A stretch of DNA of 64,000 bases from Sphaerisporangium fuscum (lineage in GTDB: Bacteria > Actinomycetota > Actinomycetes > Streptosporangiales > Streptosporangiaceae): contig NZ_JAHDTF010000003.1 of assembly GCF_018531465.1 (NCBI RefSeq), forward strand, positions 310,001-374,000, in the 5' to 3' direction. Below the pieces are notes generated by a model that saw only the letters and a program-made list of their open reading frames with translations, was not told the origin of the DNA and did no database searches. Below, one piece after another: positions 56,801 to 63,744 of the stretch. How positions within the stretch are numbered: the first letter of the stretch is position 1; each line of letters starts with the position of its first letter. The translations under genes and the position numbers were made by a program.

Positions 56801-59800
56801 TGTCGTACACGCCGGCGACCGGCGGCCCGCTCACGTCGCAGACCGCCACCAACGCCCTCGGGCACACCGCGACCACGACCTTCGACCCGCTGCGCGGCCT
56901 CCCGGCCAAGACGGAGGACGCCAACGCCAAGGTCACGGAGCTGTCCTACGACGCGCTCGGCCGGCTGACCGGAGCCTGGCTGCCGGGCCGGTCCAGGACG
57001 GCCAACCCGGCCGCGCCGAACACCGAGTACACCTACACCGTCAGGAACACCGGGCCGACGGCCGTAAAGACCAAGTCCCTGCTCGGCGACGGGTCCTCGT
57101 ACGTCACCTCGTACTCCCTGATGGACGGCTTCCTGCGGGAGCGGCAGACGCAGGCGCTGTCGCCGGCGGGCGGCAGGATCGTCTCCGACACCTTCTACGA
57201 CTCCCAGGGGCGGCAGGCCAAGTCCAACGCGGGGTACTACGAGGAATCCTCGCCCCCGTCGGCGAGCCTCTGGGTGGCCCAGGACGATGCCGTTCCCTCG
57301 CAGACGGTGTACGAGTACGACGCGGCGGGCCGGGAGACGGCGGAGATCCTCAAGTCGCACGGGACGGAGAAATGGCGGACCACCACGACGTACGGTGGTG
57401 ACTGGACGGCCGTGGACCCGCCCGACGGCGACACGCCGGAGATGGTGATCACCGATGCGGACGGCCGCACGATCGAGCGGCGGCAGTATCACGGCGGCAC
57501 CCCGAGCGGAGCCTACGACGCGACGAAGTACACCTACGACAAGGCCGGCGCGCTCGAGTCCGTCACCGACCCTGCGGGCAACGTCTGGCGCTACGCCTAC
57601 GACCTGCGCGGCCGCAAGGTGCGGGAGGAGGATCCGGACACCGGTGTCAGCACATCGACGTTCGACGAGCTGGACCGCGTGGTCTCCACGACCGACTCGC
57701 GTGGCAAGAGCATCTTCAACGACTACGACGCGCTCGGCAGGCTGACGGCGACCCGCGAGGGTTCCGCCACCGGGCCGAAGCTGACCGAGCGCGTCTACGA
57801 CACCCTCAGCAAGGGCGCCCTCACCTCGACCACCCGGTACGCGGGCGGGAACGTCTACCGGACCGAGACGCTCGGCTTCGACGCCGCCGGCCGTCCCACC
57901 GGAACCCGCGTGACGATCCCGGCGGCCGAGGGCGGCCTCCAGGGGACCTACGACACGACCTTCGAGTACAACGCGGCCGACCAGATCGTGAAGCAGAAGC
58001 TGCCCGCCGGGGGAGGCCTGCCCGCCGAGACCCTGCAGCGGGATTACGACCCCGTCACCGGGCTCGCCGCCGGGCTCGGCTCCGCGCTCGGCGCGTACGT
58101 GTCCGAGACCGGATACTCCGACGTCGGCGAGCTGGCGAGCACGTATCTCGGACCGACGGGGCACGGCGTCCTCCAGCAGTTCGAGTACGACGAGGCGACC
58201 TCGCGGCTCAACCGCATCCTGGCCGAGCGCGACCTCGAGCCGGCGGCGATCTCGGACGTGAACCTCGTGTACGACCCCGCGGGCAACGTGCTGAAGGTCG
58301 CCGACGACACCTCGTCCGACGTGCAGTGCTTCACCTACGACTACCTGCAGCGGCTGACCGAGGCCTGGACGGCCACCGACCAGTGCGCCGGCTCCCCGTC
58401 CCTCGCCTCGCTCGGCGGCCCGGAGCCTTACTGGCACAGCTACCAGTACGACGAGACGGGCAACCGGACGAAGGAGGTACGGCACGCTTCAGCGGGTGAC
58501 CTGACCAGGACCTACACCTATCCGGAACCGGGGTCCCCGCAACCGCACACGCTGCGGTCCCTGGTCGGCAGCGGGCCGGACGGGACGGCGACCGACACCT
58601 ACGGCTACGACAGCGACGGCAACACCGTGAGCCGGAAGGTCAAGGGCGTCGACCAGGCCCTGGCGTGGGACGCCGAAGGCCACCTGGCGAGCGTGACCAA
58701 GGGCGCCGAAACCGAGTCGTACGTGTACGACGCGGACGGCGACCGGCTGATCCGGCACGGCACGTCGAGCACGACCCTGTACCTCGGCGACACCGAGCTC
58801 GAGCTGAAGAACGGGACCGTCAGCGGCACCCGCTACTACGCGCACAACGGGTCCGTGGTCGCGGTGCGCACGGCGAAGGCCGGCGGCACGTCCCTGTCCT
58901 GGCTGGTCTCCGACCATCAGGGCACCCAGCAGGCGGCCGTCGACGCCGCCACGCTGAAAGCGACGGTACGGCGAAGCCTGCCGTTCGGCGGCACGCGCGA
59001 CGCGGACCCCTCGGACTGGCCCGGGAGCAGAGGCTTCGTCGGCGGCACGAAGGATCCCACCGGCCTCACCCACCTGGGAGCGAGAGAGTACGACCCGGAC
59101 ACGGGCCGGTTCGTGTCGGTGGACCCGATCATCGACGTCGACGACCCGCAGACGATGAACGGATACGCCTACGGCCTCGACAACCCCGTCACCATGTCCG
59201 ACCCGGACGGCATGAAGGCCAAGAAGTGCGAGAACCCGCGCCAGTGCGACCACGTCACTCCCAAGGCCAAGACGAGCAAGCCCAAGACCAAGGCCAAGCC
59301 GAAGCCCAGGGCGAGGTGTGAGAACCCGCGCCAGTGCGACCACGTCACCCCCAAGCCCAAGACGCCCAAGCCCAAGGTGAGGTGCGAGAACCCGCGCCAG
59401 TGCGACCACGTCACCCCCAAGCCCAAGGTCAGGAAGTGCGAGAACCCCCGGCAGTGCGACCACGACGGCCCCGCGCCGTCCAAGCCCGGGAAACAGCCGG
59501 CGAAGAAGGCTCAACCGGCGAAGAAGGACGGTTGCAACTGGCTGTGCAGTGTGGGCAAGCATCTCAGGGACAACTGGCAGACGTACGCGGGAGCCGTCGG
59601 CTTAGGGGTGTGCGTCGTGGCATCGGCAGGGGCGTGCCTGGGGGTCGGTGCGGCGATCTGGGCCGGCGGCGTCCTCGACGACGCCATCCGGAACAAGGGG
59701 GATGTGAACTGGGGGCATCACGCGTGGGCTGCCGTCTGGCTCGTTGCAGGCGGAACGCTGGGCCGCGTCGTCGCCGGTTCGAGAAGTGCGTTCTGGAGCG

Positions 59801-60021
59801 AGTCCGCGATCGCCCGGGATCCTGTCCTCACCCGCGGGAGCAAACGTCCCATCTACTCGAACGGAAAGGTCGTGACACGGAAGAGCCAGGCATCGCGGCC
59901 CTATTATCAGAACAACGGACCCATCAACTGGCACGCCACAGGTAGCACGGCCTCGGTCAACTACGGGCAGTGGATGGCGTCCAACGGAATCGGGTGGGAG
60001 CCTTGGGCGAAAAAGAAATGA
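53896..60021 (+). CDS. Secreted RHS/YD-repeat protein with Cys-repeat linker and variable C-terminus (RHS2)
   Basis: A 2041-residue paralogue of RHS1. GTG start supported by GGAGGTGGTA; signal peptide KWFAATLAASFVIPLPQMTSAASA. The N-terminal half parallels RHS1 (TNNQPSWLGEGFD), then YD repeats and the core LGAREYDPDTGRFVSVDP near 1727. After DGMKAKK come four CENPRQCDH repeats (1778-1856), a Lys/Pro linker, a hydrophobic Gly/Ala-rich segment (about 1895-1920) and an 80-residue terminal domain (RGSKRPIYSNGKVV, NNGPINWHATGS) that I cannot assign. TTA codons occur at 147 and 1903. The stop overlaps the next gene in ATGA, the usual toxin-immunity arrangement. Confidence 0.9.
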   Translation: MNRLKWFAATLAASFVIPLPQMTSAASATPDKPHLTRLDSDERPVPGKAAPPRALPPDPERAVEMRTSPAVTWPGTGKGAVRALAGTGPQVSVLDRATTARAGVRGVLFRVGGASRLNGAAAGADVPVEIDYSGFRNAYGGDWASRLTVVRLPECALTTPTVAACAKPTATKSSNHLKAGKLSATLPAGGLFAVTAASGGSAGSYKPTSLSPSATWQVGTQSGDFTWSYPIDSPDLPGIGPDIDLSYSSSSVDGRVSATNNQPSWLGEGFDYQAGYIERSYKSCKDDGAAATPGDECWSTWNAHVVLPGVAGELVRDATDTTKWRVEEDDGWRVDLLTGAVNGDDGDAGKDKGEHWRLTSPDGTQYFFGLNRLPGWTSGKPETNSTWTVPVYGNNAGEPCNAAGWCQQAYRWSLDYVVDPHGDVMSIYYNKDVNHYARGGTAVTPYARGGEVDRIEYGQRDQQVYSTTAPGRVVFTTAGRCIPGSACTQASPQDWPDTPWDQSCDASSCAITSPTFWSAKRLAKITTQVYSDGGYRDVDSWTFTHSFPAAGDGSGAALWLDSIVHSGHTGGTLSLPPVRFDGTTIANRVAGDSDDRVAMKKRRLSFIYNETGGRVGVTYSLECQAGMTAPAPDANTKKCFPAFWTPEGAPAPELDWWQKPVVTQVVEEDLVGGNSREITQYEYFGDQDIQGAAWRRDDSELVPDKYKTWGQWRGFAKVRIRSGDPAKGPQDVSEQVFYRGMDGDLKAGGGTRTARVYDSQGGTRPDTQVLKGFVRETTEYNGPNGAWSERTVSEPQLIGMTAHRARPDGGPELQAWLTEEKTETTYTALAGGRVRVTENRRHFDSLGMVDQVYDLGDTSTTADDTCTTITYARNESRWIMDTRSQVVEVSAPCGTTPSYPGDLLSGKRYYYDGSTSWGAAPARGDVTKAEEMASFDGDKPEYAKSGSAVFDQHGRVTEEYDAYDHKETMSYTPATGGPLTSQTATNALGHTATTTFDPLRGLPAKTEDANAKVTELSYDALGRLTGAWLPGRSRTANPAAPNTEYTYTVRNTGPTAVKTKSLLGDGSSYVTSYSLMDGFLRERQTQALSPAGGRIVSDTFYDSQGRQAKSNAGYYEESSPPSASLWVAQDDAVPSQTVYEYDAAGRETAEILKSHGTEKWRTTTTYGGDWTAVDPPDGDTPEMVITDADGRTIERRQYHGGTPSGAYDATKYTYDKAGALESVTDPAGNVWRYAYDLRGRKVREEDPDTGVSTSTFDELDRVVSTTDSRGKSIFNDYDALGRLTATREGSATGPKLTERVYDTLSKGALTSTTRYAGGNVYRTETLGFDAAGRPTGTRVTIPAAEGGLQGTYDTTFEYNAADQIVKQKLPAGGGLPAETLQRDYDPVTGLAAGLGSALGAYVSETGYSDVGELASTYLGPTGHGVLQQFEYDEATSRLNRILAERDLEPAAISDVNLVYDPAGNVLKVADDTSSDVQCFTYDYLQRLTEAWTATDQCAGSPSLASLGGPEPYWHSYQYDETGNRTKEVRHASAGDLTRTYTYPEPGSPQPHTLRSLVGSGPDGTATDTYGYDSDGNTVSRKVKGVDQALAWDAEGHLASVTKGAETESYVYDADGDRLIRHGTSSTTLYLGDTELELKNGTVSGTRYYAHNGSVVAVRTAKAGGTSLSWLVSDHQGTQQAAVDAATLKATVRRSLPFGGTRDADPSDWPGSRGFVGGTKDPTGLTHLGAREYDPDTGRFVSVDPIIDVDDPQTMNGYAYGLDNPVTMSDPDGMKAKKCENPRQCDHVTPKAKTSKPKTKAKPKPRARCENPRQCDHVTPKPKTPKPKVRCENPRQCDHVTPKPKVRKCENPRQCDHDGPAPSKPGKQPAKKAQPAKKDGCNWLCSVGKHLRDNWQTYAGAVGLGVCVVASAGACLGVGAAIWAGGVLDDAIRNKGDVNWGHHAWAAVWLVAGGTLGRVVAGSRSAFWSESAIARDPVLTRGSKRPIYSNGKVVTRKSQASRPYYQNNGPINWHATGSTASVNYGQWMASNGIGWEPWAKKK
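59227..59463 (+). repeat. Four tandem CENPRQCDH(VTPK) coding repeats
   Basis: The nine-residue unit CENPRQCDH is repeated exactly at residues 1778, 1808, 1830 and 1848 of RHS2, with the first three extended by VTPK. Spacers of 30, 22 and 18 residues are Lys/Pro/Thr-rich and shrink toward the C-terminus. The DNA is also nearly identical, so the array grew recently. Each unit has two Cys and one His, suitable for disulfides or metal. Confidence 0.9.
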
Positions 60022-60551
60022 CGACACGGTACCGAAACCGCTGGACCGTGACGGCCGGGGTCGTGGGAGGGCTGTTCCTGCTGTCGATGTACGGCCGCGG
60101 CGTGACGACCGCGTCCTTTCCCACGCTGCCCAGCCGGCTGTTCTTCGGGACATTCGTCACGCTGAGCTGCTGGGTGGCGGCCGCGGGAACCTTCTTCCCC
60201 TCGGTGAGTCCACGCCGGGACGAGCTGGTGGTGGACAACCTTCTGTTCACCTACCGCATCCCCTGGCGGCGGGTCCTCGACGTGGAGCCGGTCGGGGGGA
60301 TGGAGATAAGAACGCGCGGCGCGGGCGAGATCGGGTGCTTCGCCTTCTCCGGTTCCCTCCTGGGCGCGCTGACCGGCGACCGTACCTCCAGGCGGGTCTC
60401 GGCGGCCATCCTCGACTACCGCAAAGAGCAGGCCGACAAGTCCGGTGACGCCGAGGTCACCCGTGAGATCCCCGTGCTGCGGCACGTGGTCTGGCTGGTG
60501 TGCTCGTGGCCCCTGCTCACCTGGGCGCTACCGGCGATCCTGTCGCCGTGA
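60018..60551 (+). CDS. Small PH-like membrane protein, candidate RHS2 immunity protein
   Basis: A 177-residue protein with two N-terminal membrane helices (about 10-28 and 42-62), a soluble beta-rich middle resembling bacterial PH-like (bPH) domains (DELVVDNLLFTYRIPWRRVLDVEPVGGMEIRTRG), and a C-terminal helix (VVWLVCSWPLLTWALPAIL). The start overlaps the RHS2 stop by 4 bp, so its synthesis is coupled to RHS2. Position immediately after a polymorphic-toxin-like gene and membrane location suggest immunity to, or anchoring of, RHS2. No direct motif proves this. Confidence 0.75.
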   Translation: MTTRYRNRWTVTAGVVGGLFLLSMYGRGVTTASFPTLPSRLFFGTFVTLSCWVAAAGTFFPSVSPRRDELVVDNLLFTYRIPWRRVLDVEPVGGMEIRTRGAGEIGCFAFSGSLLGALTGDRTSRRVSAAILDYRKEQADKSGDAEVTREIPVLRHVVWLVCSWPLLTWALPAILSP

Positions 60552-60572
60552 GCGCGACCTGACGTCACGGCG

Positions 60573-60604
60573 CGCGGGCGCGCCATCGTTCGTGCGCGCC
60601 CGCG
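60573..60604. terminator. Hairpin at the end of the RHS operon
   Basis: CGCGGGCGCGC and GCGCGCCCGCG form a perfect 11-bp stem with a 10-base loop between the convergent PH-like and DUF6223 genes. Confidence 0.65.
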
Positions 60605-60657
60605 AGCCGGAGACGGCGCCTGATCGACGTAGGCACCGGCCCGGCGCCGGCGCCGGG

Positions 60658-61071
60658 TCAGGCGGTGCGGCGGGACCGGGCCAGGGCCAGTCCGCCGAGG
60701 ACCACGGCGGCCGGCCCGACCACCAGGTCCACATAGCCCCCGACTATTCCGTAGCCGGTGCCGGGACCACCCTCGGCGGCGGCCACGACCAGCCCGCCGA
60801 TGGTCGTGCCGGCCAGCCCCGCCGCCAGGGCCACGATGGCTCCCTTTTTCCCGGTGCCGGCGCCGATACGACCGGCGGACCGGGCCAGGGCCAGCCCGCC
60901 GAGGACGACGCCGGCCAGCCCCAGCAGCGCGGCCACCAAGGACCAGACGCGGCCGGAGGTCAAGGTGTAAGCACCGACGGGCTGGACCAGAACGTGCGCG
61001 GCCGCCGGTGTGGCGAGCCCCGAGATCCCGCGCAGGACGGCTGCGGCGGTGGCCGGCAGGCTGACGGACAT
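60658..61071 (-). CDS. DUF6223-like membrane protein
   Basis: A 137-residue hydrophobic protein. AAAGGATCCTC-ATG defines the start. It has an Ala-rich secretion/membrane leader ending near ATPAAAHVLVQPVGAYTLT, then three hydrophobic stretches. The motif VVLGGLALARS occurs twice, 68 residues apart, and the underlying DNA is also closely repeated (60674-60709 and 60878-60913), showing internal duplication. The HVLVQP / SGRVWSLVAALLGLAG pattern matches actinomycete DUF6223 proteins as I recall them. Function is unknown. It is divergent from the two-component system. Confidence 0.75.
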   Translation of the reverse strand: MSVSLPATAAAVLRGISGLATPAAAHVLVQPVGAYTLTSGRVWSLVAALLGLAGVVLGGLALARSAGRIGAGTGKKGAIVALAAGLAGTTIGGLVVAAAEGGPGTGYGIVGGYVDLVVGPAAVVLGGLALARSRRTA

Positions 61072-61242
61072 GAGGATCCTTTCGGTCGGACGACGGGTGT
61101 CGGCAGCGTGCGGCGCGATGGGCCGCCCATGCCGGCCGAGGTGCAGGTGACCAGCACGAGCACGAGCACCTGGGAGGGGTTTCACGGAATCGAGCATCAC
61201 GCCGTCGAGGCGGCAGCGGCATCCGACAGCGGATGGCAGCGC

Positions 61243-61260
61243 CTACGTAGTTCTGCGTAG
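61243..61260. promoter_or_regulatory. CTACGYAG inverted repeat, candidate response-regulator site
   Basis: CTACGTAG and CTGCGTAG, two bases apart, form an inverted repeat with a single mismatch (CTACGTAG versus CTACGCAG). It lies in the 277-bp spacer between the divergent DUF6223 gene and the sensor kinase, 88 bases from the latter. LuxR/NarL-type dimers bind sites of this size. Confidence 0.5.
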
Positions 61261-61348
61261 ACGACTCATGTCTCGGTACGCTCGCCGTCGTAGGCGGTCG
61301 CGCGTCCGGGCGGAGTGTTCTCGCCGGCGGCGACCGTAGGATCGCGGC

Positions 61349-62602
61349 ATGGAACACCGCCTGGTGTGGTCGCGCCTGCCGGTGCCGGCGCAGGACGTGT
61401 CGCTCGCGCTCTTCATCACCGTGATGCAGGTTCAGGGCACGATGGTCCGCAACGCCGGCGAGGTGGTGGAGCGGCCGCTCACCGACCTCGGATACCTGGG
61501 ATACGTCCTGCTGGTCGTGAGTGGTGCGGTCGTCGTCGTCCGCCGCCGGTGGCCGGTGCCGGTGTTCGTCACCGCCGCGCTCGCCAGCCTGGTGTACTAC
61601 ACCCTTGACTTCCCGGACGGGCCCGGCTGGCTCGGGCTCTTCGCCGCCCTGTACACCCTCGCCGCCTACGGGAACGGGCGCCGGTCGCTCGTGACGGCCG
61701 GCGTGGGCATCACGGTGCTCGCCATCGGCTGGCTGGTCGCCGCGGCCGACATCGAGCCACGCGCCGCCATCGGCTGGGTATTCTTCCGGATCGGCGCGTC
61801 GATCATGAGTGCTGCCCTCGGCGAGTCCGTCCGAGCCCGGCAGGTCATCGCCGCCGAAGCTCAGAAGCGTGCCGAGCTGGCTGAGCGGACCCGCGAGGAG
61901 GAAGCGCGGGCGCGTGTCGACGCTGAACGGCTGCGGATCGCGCGCGAGGTCCACGACACCGTCGCCCACGCCATAGCGATCGTCAACGTTCAGGCCGGTG
62001 TCACCGCGCACGTGCTCGACAAGCGGCCGGAGCTGGCGCGCGAGGCGTTGCGCGCCATCGAGCAGACCAGTTCCCGCGCACTGCGGGAGATGCGGGCCAT
62101 CCTCGGGGTACTCCGTGACGACGACGGTGACGACGACGGGCGGGTGCCGTATCCCGGGCTGGAGCAGATCGACGAACTGGCCGCCAAGGCACGCGAGGCG
62201 GGACTCGATGTCAAGCTCGAGGAGACTTCGCCCGCGGCGCCGTTGCCCAGCGCGGTGGGAAGCGCCGCCTACCGAATCGTTCAGGAATCGATCACCAACG
62301 TGGTCCGCCACGTCGGTCCGACACGGGTGACGGTGGCGCTGAACCCCGGGATCGAGGCCTTGGAGATCCGCGTGACCGATGAGGGCCGCCGTGCCGCCCC
62401 AGGTCGTGACTGCGCAGATCCGCGTCTGGCGGGACGGCGACCGAGCAGCACGGGCAGCTCGGCCAAGCCCGGCCGCGGGATCGCCGGCATGCGCGAGCGC
62501 TGTCAGCTGCTGGGCGGAGAACTCGACGCCGGGCCGATTCCGGACGGCGGGTTCGAAGTCAGGGCACGGCTGCCCCTCGCGCCGGCCGGGTCGCGCCTAT
62601 GA
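61349..62602 (+). CDS. Two-component sensor histidine kinase (NarL/DesK type)
   Basis: A 417-residue membrane kinase. About five hydrophobic segments fill residues 15-165, then a coiled-coil linker (AEAQKRAELAERTREEEARARVDAERL). The HisKA_3 phosphoacceptor is His202 in AREVHDTVAHAIAIVNVQAG. The ATPase domain has an N-box (RIVQESITNVVRHV); between VTDEGRR and the G-box GRGIAGMRERCQLLGGEL there is an unusually long basic loop of about 30 residues. The stop overlaps the response regulator in ATGA. Confidence 0.92.
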   Translation: MEHRLVWSRLPVPAQDVSLALFITVMQVQGTMVRNAGEVVERPLTDLGYLGYVLLVVSGAVVVVRRRWPVPVFVTAALASLVYYTLDFPDGPGWLGLFAALYTLAAYGNGRRSLVTAGVGITVLAIGWLVAAADIEPRAAIGWVFFRIGASIMSAALGESVRARQVIAAEAQKRAELAERTREEEARARVDAERLRIAREVHDTVAHAIAIVNVQAGVTAHVLDKRPELAREALRAIEQTSSRALREMRAILGVLRDDDGDDDGRVPYPGLEQIDELAAKAREAGLDVKLEETSPAAPLPSAVGSAAYRIVQESITNVVRHVGPTRVTVALNPGIEALEIRVTDEGRRAAPGRDCADPRLAGRRPSSTGSSAKPGRGIAGMRERCQLLGGELDAGPIPDGGFEVRARLPLAPAGSRL

Positions 62603-63297
62603 ACGCGTCGGCCGCCTCACCGTCGACCAACGCTCCGATCAAGGTGCTGCTCGCCGATGACGAGCGTCTCGTGCGATCCGGGTTCAAGGTCCTGCTCGAC
62701 CTCGAGGAGGACATCACCGTAGTGGGGGAGGCCACCGACGGCGCCGAAGCCGTCGAGCGGGCCCGCGCCACCCGTCCCGACGTCGTCCTCATGGACATCC
62801 GGATGCCGAAGCTCGACGGGATTCAAGCCGCCGCCCAGATCGCCGGGACGCGGGGGCTGGAGCAGGTCCGAGTCATCATTCTCACCACCTACGACACCGA
62901 CGAGTACGTCTTCGACGCCTTGCAGGCCGGTGCCAGCGGCTTCCTGCTCAAAGACGCCGGGCCGGCCGAGCTCCTGCATGCCGTCCGGGTGGTCGCCGCC
63001 GGAGAGGCGCTGCTCGCGCCGCGGATCACCCGGCGCCTCATCGGCCGGTTCACCGCGCAACGCAAAGCCGCCCGGGCCGGGGAGGACCGGCTCGCGGTGC
63101 TGACCGAGCGCGAGCGCGAAGTGCTGGCCCTTGTGGGACAGGGACTGAGCAACCACGAGATCGGTGTCGAGTTGTCTCTCAGCCCGGCGACTGCGCGCAC
63201 TCACGTCAGCCACGCGATGGCGAAACTGGGTGCGCGCGACCGTGCGCAACTGGTCGTCATCGCTTACCGAACAGGACTGGTCGACCCTGCGATGTAA
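62599..63297 (+). CDS. LuxR/NarL-family response regulator
   Basis: A 232-residue regulator with receiver domain (phospho-acceptor Asp66 in VVLMDIRMPKLDG, conserved Lys in FLLKDAGPAELL) and a C-terminal LuxR helix-turn-helix (LTEREREVLALVGQGLSNHEIGVELSLSPATARTHVSHAM). Partner of the preceding kinase; likely binds near its own promoter and that of the DUF6223 gene. Confidence 0.93.
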   Translation: MNASAASPSTNAPIKVLLADDERLVRSGFKVLLDLEEDITVVGEATDGAEAVERARATRPDVVLMDIRMPKLDGIQAAAQIAGTRGLEQVRVIILTTYDTDEYVFDALQAGASGFLLKDAGPAELLHAVRVVAAGEALLAPRITRRLIGRFTAQRKAARAGEDRLAVLTEREREVLALVGQGLSNHEIGVELSLSPATARTHVSHAMAKLGARDRAQLVVIAYRTGLVDPAM

Positions 63298-63398
63298 GGC
63301 CCGATCATGCCCTGTACCGCGCTCGGCGCCGATGCCCACGACGGATCGGTAATAGATTGGGGCCGGTTGGCCCGGCTGTGGGACGGCGGAGGTTGGCG

Positions 63399-63734
63399 AT
63401 GGCTGACGTGCGGGTCGAGGTCGAGGGCACGACCACCACGATCTGGATGGATCGGCCCGACCGGCGCAACGCCGTGGACGGGCCGATGGCAGCCGAGCTG
63501 CGGGCGGCGTTCGAGGAGTTCGAGGCCGATCCGGGGCAGCGCGTGGCGGTGCTCGCGGGGGCCGGCGGGACGTTCTGCGCCGGTGCCGATCTCACGGCGG
63601 TGAACGATCCGGCCCGCCGGAACGAGCTCGGATGTGATCCTCTCCAAGGAGAGCGGCCGCGACCCGTGTGCCGCGCGTCACCGGTGACTCCCCGGGCGCT
63701 TCCGCCCGGGTGCGAAGACTTCCCCCCACCGTGA
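63399..63734 (+). pseudogene. 3'-truncated enoyl-CoA hydratase
   Basis: A good GGAGG site and ATG begin a clear crotonase: VEGTTTTIWMDRPDRRNAVD and VAVLAGAGGTFCAGADL. Homology stops near residue 78 (about 63632); the remaining 33 residues are Pro/Arg/Cys-rich and non-homologous. A crotonase needs about 250 residues, so the active site glutamates and trimer helices are missing. The gene is broken, apparently by a deletion joining it to the promoter region of the next gene. Confidence 0.8.
63691..63710. terminator. Short perfect hairpin before the PI-PLC-like gene
   Basis: CCCGGGCG-CTTC-CGCCCGGG gives an 8-bp stem with a tetraloop, 35 bases before the next ATG. It may be the old terminator of the truncated gene's neighbour or a 5' leader structure. 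Confidence 0.5.
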
Positions 63735-63744
63735 GGATCCGAGG

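Noticed and set aside
55432-58485. A 1017-codon minus-strand frame opposite RHS2
   Set aside because: Antisense of YD repeats, no domain signal, third-position bias favours RHS2.
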